DNA of 16,791 nt from UBA1732 sp045114235. Its GTDB lineage: Bacteria; Verrucomicrobiota; Lentisphaeria; Victivallales; UBA1829. This document shows, piece after piece, positions 13,952-16,791 of this stretch (the stretch's first letter is position 1; each line of letters opens with the position of its first letter). The notes under the pieces are model-generated. The model was not told the origin of the DNA and did no database searches. It worked only from the letters and a program-made list of their open reading frames with translations. The stretch covers positions 1 through 16,791 of the forward strand of contig JBGUKB010000116.1 in NCBI GenBank assembly GCA_045114235.1. The letters are read 5' to 3'. The position numbers and the translations under genes are program-made.

Positions 13952-15082
13952 TTGAACATCCTGCTTACCGGTATCACGGGTCTGGTCGGTGCGTCCGTCG
14001 TCACGGCGCTGCTTCGCAATCATCCCGACTTCAAGATCGTTGCCATCTGCCGCGGCAATTCCGCGCAGACCGCCCAGGAGCGCACGGAACTCACCATGCG
14101 CGCCCAGTGTGAATTCGACGGCGATCCCGCCTCCTACGACTCCATCATCTCCCGCATCACCGTCATCTCCGGCGACGTGACCAGGCTCCCGTTCGACGAG
14201 ATCGCGAAGTACGGCCCCTACGACGTGATGTTCCACTGCGCCGCCGACGTCAACCTCGGCAAAGACCCCGAAGGCAAGACCTACGCGACCAATATGAACG
14301 GTACGCTGAACGCCGTGGAAGCAGTCAAGCGCTTCAACATCCCCCGGTTCCAGTATGTCAGCACCGCCTACGTCGCGGGCACCTTCGCCGGACGCGTCAT
14401 GGAAGACACCATGCCCGCCACCGGCTGGATCAACTCCTACGAACGCAGCAAGTTCGACGCGGAAAAGTACGTCCGTGAGAACGTCGGCGTCCCGTACACC
14501 ATCTACCGCCCCTCCATCATCGTCGGACGCCGTTCCGACGGCGTGATCCGCAAGCCGCTCGCGTTCTATCGCATTCTTGAGTTCCTCGGCCGCATCAAGA
14601 GCAACCGCGCCTTCAAGGCCGGCCTCCCCGCGAACGCCCAGATGGAAGTGAACATCCGCATCGCCAGCGCGACTTCGGACAAGATCTATTTCGTGCCGAT
14701 CGACTACGTGCAGGAATCCATGTCCAAGCTCTTCATGCTCCCGGAGAAGAACCGCACCTACCACATCACCGGCGACAGCCCCGTCTCCACCGACATGATC
14801 GGCATCGCCTGCCGCGACATCCTGAAGGTCACCGGTCTCCGCACCGTCGACAAGAACGACGACCCGTCCAAGGACGAAAAGCTCGTCATGCGCATGATCG
14901 AAGACCTCATCCCCTACTTCTCCACGCAGATCACGTTCGACAACTCGAACGTCCGCGCCGACCTCGGCGACGGGATCCTGGACTGGAAGCTCGACGTCCC
15001 GTTCCTCCGCCGCATGGCTTACTCCTACTACAAGCAGGAGCTCCCCGGCATCGTGGAAGGCATGGACTTCCCGAAGGACTAA
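13952..15082 (+). CDS. NAD(P)-dependent SDR oxidoreductase, thioester-reductase / extended type
   Basis: A 376-residue extended short-chain dehydrogenase. The N-terminal nucleotide-binding motif is TGITGLVG (G7, G10, G13). FHCAADV (about 90-95) is typical of the NAD_binding_4 / thioester reductase group, followed by N-x-x-G-T at about 112-115, YVSTAYVAG with S137, the catalytic Y163-x-x-x-K167 in SYERSK, and RPSIIVG. These families reduce acyl thioesters or act on sugar nucleotides; the substrate cannot be assigned. The C-terminal half (about 185-376) has the substrate-binding domain with no motif I recognise. The start is TTG at 13952, supported by AAGGAG (13940-13945) six bases upstream; no better start was seen. 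It is monocistronic, with its own promoter and a strong terminator. The only lipid link is distance: aas and a thioesterase lie some kilobases to the left. Confidence 0.82.
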   Translation: MNILLTGITGLVGASVVTALLRNHPDFKIVAICRGNSAQTAQERTELTMRAQCEFDGDPASYDSIISRITVISGDVTRLPFDEIAKYGPYDVMFHCAADVNLGKDPEGKTYATNMNGTLNAVEAVKRFNIPRFQYVSTAYVAGTFAGRVMEDTMPATGWINSYERSKFDAEKYVRENVGVPYTIYRPSIIVGRRSDGVIRKPLAFYRILEFLGRIKSNRAFKAGLPANAQMEVNIRIASATSDKIYFVPIDYVQESMSKLFMLPEKNRTYHITGDSPVSTDMIGIACRDILKVTGLRTVDKNDDPSKDEKLVMRMIEDLIPYFSTQITFDNSNVRADLGDGILDWKLDVPFLRRMAYSYYKQELPGIVEGMDFPKD

Positions 15083-15106
15083 GTTTCGGCTGATCCGATC
15101 TTTTCC

Positions 15107-15139
15107 GCGCGGACCGGGCTTTCCGGTTCGCGCTTTTTT
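15107..15139 (+). terminator. Rho-independent terminator after the SDR gene, adjoining the MFS start
   Basis: GCGCGGACCGG (15107-15117) and CCGGTTCGCGC (15123-15133) pair over 11 positions with one G-U, around a 5-base loop, followed by TTTTTT (15134-15139). It lies 24 bases past the SDR stop. The T-tract ends only six bases before the ATG of the next gene, which is unusual. Confidence 0.88.
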
Positions 15140-15145
15140 CTAGTC

Positions 15146-16381
15146 ATGAGCAATCTATTTGACAGAATCACGCCCGCCCGAAGGAAATTCCTCCTGCTCG
15201 GCATCATCTACCTCGGCTACATCAGCCTCGGACTCCCGGACAAGATCCTCGACGCCGCCTGGATCCCCATGAGCGAAGCGTTCTCCGTCCCGCTGCGCTA
15301 CGGCGGATTCATCGCGACCGTGCTCGCGCTCTGTTCCTCGGTCTCCGCCTCGGCAAGCGGACTGATCCTGCGTAAGATCGGCACGGGGCGTCTGCTTGCG
15401 ATATGCGGCGCGATCACGGGACTGTCGCTGGTCGGATGCGGCTTCTCGCCCGTGTTCGCCGTTCTGCTCGCGTGCGCTATCCCGCTCGGCTTCGGACAGG
15501 GCGCGATCGACACCGGCATGAATTTCTACGTCTCAAAGCACTATTCCAGCCGCGACATGAGCTGGCTGCACTGCTGCTGGGGCGTCGGTGCGACGCTCGG
15601 GCCGCTGATCGCCTCGATCTTCCTTCAGTCCACCGGATCGTGGCGCAGCGCGTATTTCGCGATCGGCTCCACGCAGGTCCTGCTCGCCGTCTTCTTCTGC
15701 TCCACCATCGGGCTGTGGGATCGCGCACGACGCGACGAAGAGGCGGAGGACCGCGAGGCCGCCGCGGCATCGTCCATGGACAAACTGGAGGGCAAATGCC
15801 ATTTCTCGTTCGATTTCTGGCTCTGCGTCCTGATCTTCTTCGTGTACTGCGGCATCGAGGCGGGCGCGGGGCTCTGGGGCTGTGCGTTCCTGACCCGGGC
15901 GCGCGGCATGGACCTGAACACTGCGCAATACGTCGTGACCGCCTACTGGGGCATGCTGACCGCGGGGCGTTTTCTACTCGGATTCACGGCGGACAGGCTC
16001 GGCAACCGTCTGCTCAGCACGGTTTCGGGCGCGGCGGTCCTGCTCGCCGCATTGCTTCTGCTGATCCCGGCGGGAGGATTCCTCCCATCCGCGGCTCTTC
16101 TGCTGGTTGGATTCGCGCTCGCGCCGATCTATCCGTGCCTGATGCACGAGGCAACACGCCGCGGGTTCAACGACGCCACGGCGGCCGCGCTGACCGGATT
16201 GCAGGGAGCGGCGAGCATGGTCGGCATCATGATCGTGCCGCCGCTGATCGGCTATGCAGGCGACCTCATTTCCATGGAGGCGCTGCCCGTCTCCGCGTCA
16301 GTCCTGGCGGCGGTCATGTTCGCGGCGCTGCTGAAAACCGGCTACTGGCCCGCCGTCGCCAGGAAACAAGCCGATTCTTGA
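15146..16381 (+). CDS. MFS transporter, substrate unknown
   Basis: A 411-residue major facilitator protein with about 12 hydrophobic segments in two halves, linked by a charged Glu/Ala/Arg-rich cytoplasmic loop (about 192-215). The loop between segments 2 and 3 carries GLILRKIGTGR, and the matching loop in the second half reads GFTADRLGNR, both variants of the MFS G-x-x-x-D-R-x-G-R motif. The fourth/fifth segment area has NFYV...LHCCWGVGATLGP, a pattern common among sugar-permease-like members (FucP-like and YbjJ-like). This suggests but does not prove a sugar or small organic substrate. The first in-frame ATG (15146) is used because the first membrane segment starts right after it; no Shine-Dalgarno precedes it, and the terminator T-tract ends six bases ahead. 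Rhamnose isomerase is too far away to imply rhamnose transport. Confidence 0.8.
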   Translation: MSNLFDRITPARRKFLLLGIIYLGYISLGLPDKILDAAWIPMSEAFSVPLRYGGFIATVLALCSSVSASASGLILRKIGTGRLLAICGAITGLSLVGCGFSPVFAVLLACAIPLGFGQGAIDTGMNFYVSKHYSSRDMSWLHCCWGVGATLGPLIASIFLQSTGSWRSAYFAIGSTQVLLAVFFCSTIGLWDRARRDEEAEDREAAAASSMDKLEGKCHFSFDFWLCVLIFFVYCGIEAGAGLWGCAFLTRARGMDLNTAQYVVTAYWGMLTAGRFLLGFTADRLGNRLLSTVSGAAVLLAALLLLIPAGGFLPSAALLLVGFALAPIYPCLMHEATRRGFNDATAAALTGLQGAASMVGIMIVPPLIGYAGDLISMEALPVSASVLAAVMFAALLKTGYWPAVARKQADS

Positions 16382-16716
16382 TCTTCAACAGCCCGATCCC
16401 CCCTGCCCCGTTCGGCGGCGTTTACACCTCCCGTTCGATTCGCCATACCTCCCGACTATGCGAACCATTCTAGCCTTGTTCGGCTGGAGTCTTCCAATAG
16501 GTCGGCGAACTGGTCTCCCTCCCCCTGCCACCCGTGTTCGATGGCTTTTACCCCTTTTCCCGTTCTGAATCTGGCATCCTACATCGCGCATGCTTCTTCC
16601 CCGCCTTCAGGTCTTGATGTATCCAGCCTGCCGTTTTTCGCAGAAAAATGCGTCTTTTTTTCGATTTCGGTTTGATTTTTCCGGAAAACGTGGTATATTT
16701 TTTGAATCGAACATTT
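16382..16716. other. Gene-free stretch, pyrimidine-rich, between MFS and tRNA-Pro
   Basis: No coding or RNA gene was recognised here. Bases 16390-16620 are strikingly rich in C and T on the plus strand. Small frames exist (for example a 36-codon frame at 16458, and a 68-codon minus-strand frame) but show no ribosome site or recognisable sequence. A small hairpin TTTTTC-GCA-GAAAAA (about 16634-16648), with a T-run at 16655-16661, may serve as a weak terminator. The tRNA promoter lies at the right end. Confidence 0.5.
16672..16699 (+). promoter_or_regulatory. Promoter of tRNA-Pro, extended -10
   Basis: TTGATT (16672-16677), a 16-base spacer and TATATT (16694-16699), with TG one base before the -10, lie 17 bases before the tRNA 5' end. 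The spacing and the TTGATTTTTCC start match the tRNA-Ser promoter on the opposite strand at 4399-4372. Confidence 0.7.
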
Positions 16717-16791
16717 CGGGGCGTAGCTCAGTCTGGTTGGAGCGCTAGGTTCGGGACTTAGAGGTCGCTGGTTCGAATCCAGTCGCCCCGA
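16717..16791 (+). tRNA. tRNA-Pro (anticodon CGG), cut after the discriminator base
   Basis: Acceptor CGGGGCG pairs with CGCCCCG, followed by discriminator A at the last base of the window. The D-stem is GCTC/GAGC, the anticodon stem CTAGG/CTTAG holds loop TTCGGGA giving anticodon CGG (reads CCG), with G37 as usual for proline tRNAs, and the T-arm has TTCGAAT. The structure is complete at 75 bases; whether CCA is encoded cannot be seen because the window ends here. Confidence 0.96.

Overview
The window is a GC-rich stretch of a bacterial chromosome with AT-rich intergenic gaps. The partial lpxD beside skp shows a Gram-negative cell that makes an outer membrane with lipid A-type lipid. Overall style (GC-rich genes, AT-rich promoters, LplT-PlsC-AMP fusion, rhamnose isomerase) would fit the PVC group, for example a gut-type Lentisphaerota/Victivallales, but that placement is an impression and not a proof. 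No phage, insertion sequence, CRISPR array or integration signature was seen; most genes are ordinary chromosomal ones.

Layout. 1-805 (minus): skp/ompH followed by the start of lpxD. 806-925: a divergent promoter region with a perfect inverted repeat. 926-4185 (plus): sir2 and hrpB, overlapping by ATGA. 4243-4330 (minus): tRNA-Ser(UGA) with encoded CCA. 4564-5826 (plus): L-rhamnose isomerase with a clear promoter and terminator. 5938-6414 (minus): a MarR regulator, divergent from 6841-10302 (plus), a three-part Aas-like protein (MFS flippase, PlsC acyltransferase, acyl-ACP/CoA synthetase). 10293-10452: a cluster of tandem and palindromic repeats that begins inside the aas stop region. 10515-10937 (plus): hotdog acyl-thioesterase. 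10949-13706 (minus): ychF then murJ. 13952-15082 (plus): an SDR reductase of the thioester-reductase/extended type. 15146-16381 (plus): an MFS transporter starting directly behind a terminator hairpin. 16717-16791 (plus): tRNA-Pro(CGG), cut at the discriminator base by the window end.

How the genes work together. Much of the window concerns the envelope and acyl lipids: Skp/LpxD (outer membrane biogenesis), Aas (lysophospholipid uptake and re-acylation), the thioesterase, the SDR protein and MurJ (lipid II flipping). The divergent MarR protein is a reasonable candidate regulator of aas. Sir2, HrpB, YchF and the tRNAs are housekeeping or information-processing genes.

The most unusual points are: the Aas acyltransferase domain has Arg where the catalytic His of the HX4D motif is expected, while the rest of the protein looks intact; the palindromic repeat cluster supplies the aas stop codon and shows a shared loop core with different stems; a promoter module with an extended -10 recurs in front of several genes; and the MFS gene has no visible ribosome binding site and starts six bases after a terminator T-tract. 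I did not find convincing evidence of a wholly new multi-gene system.
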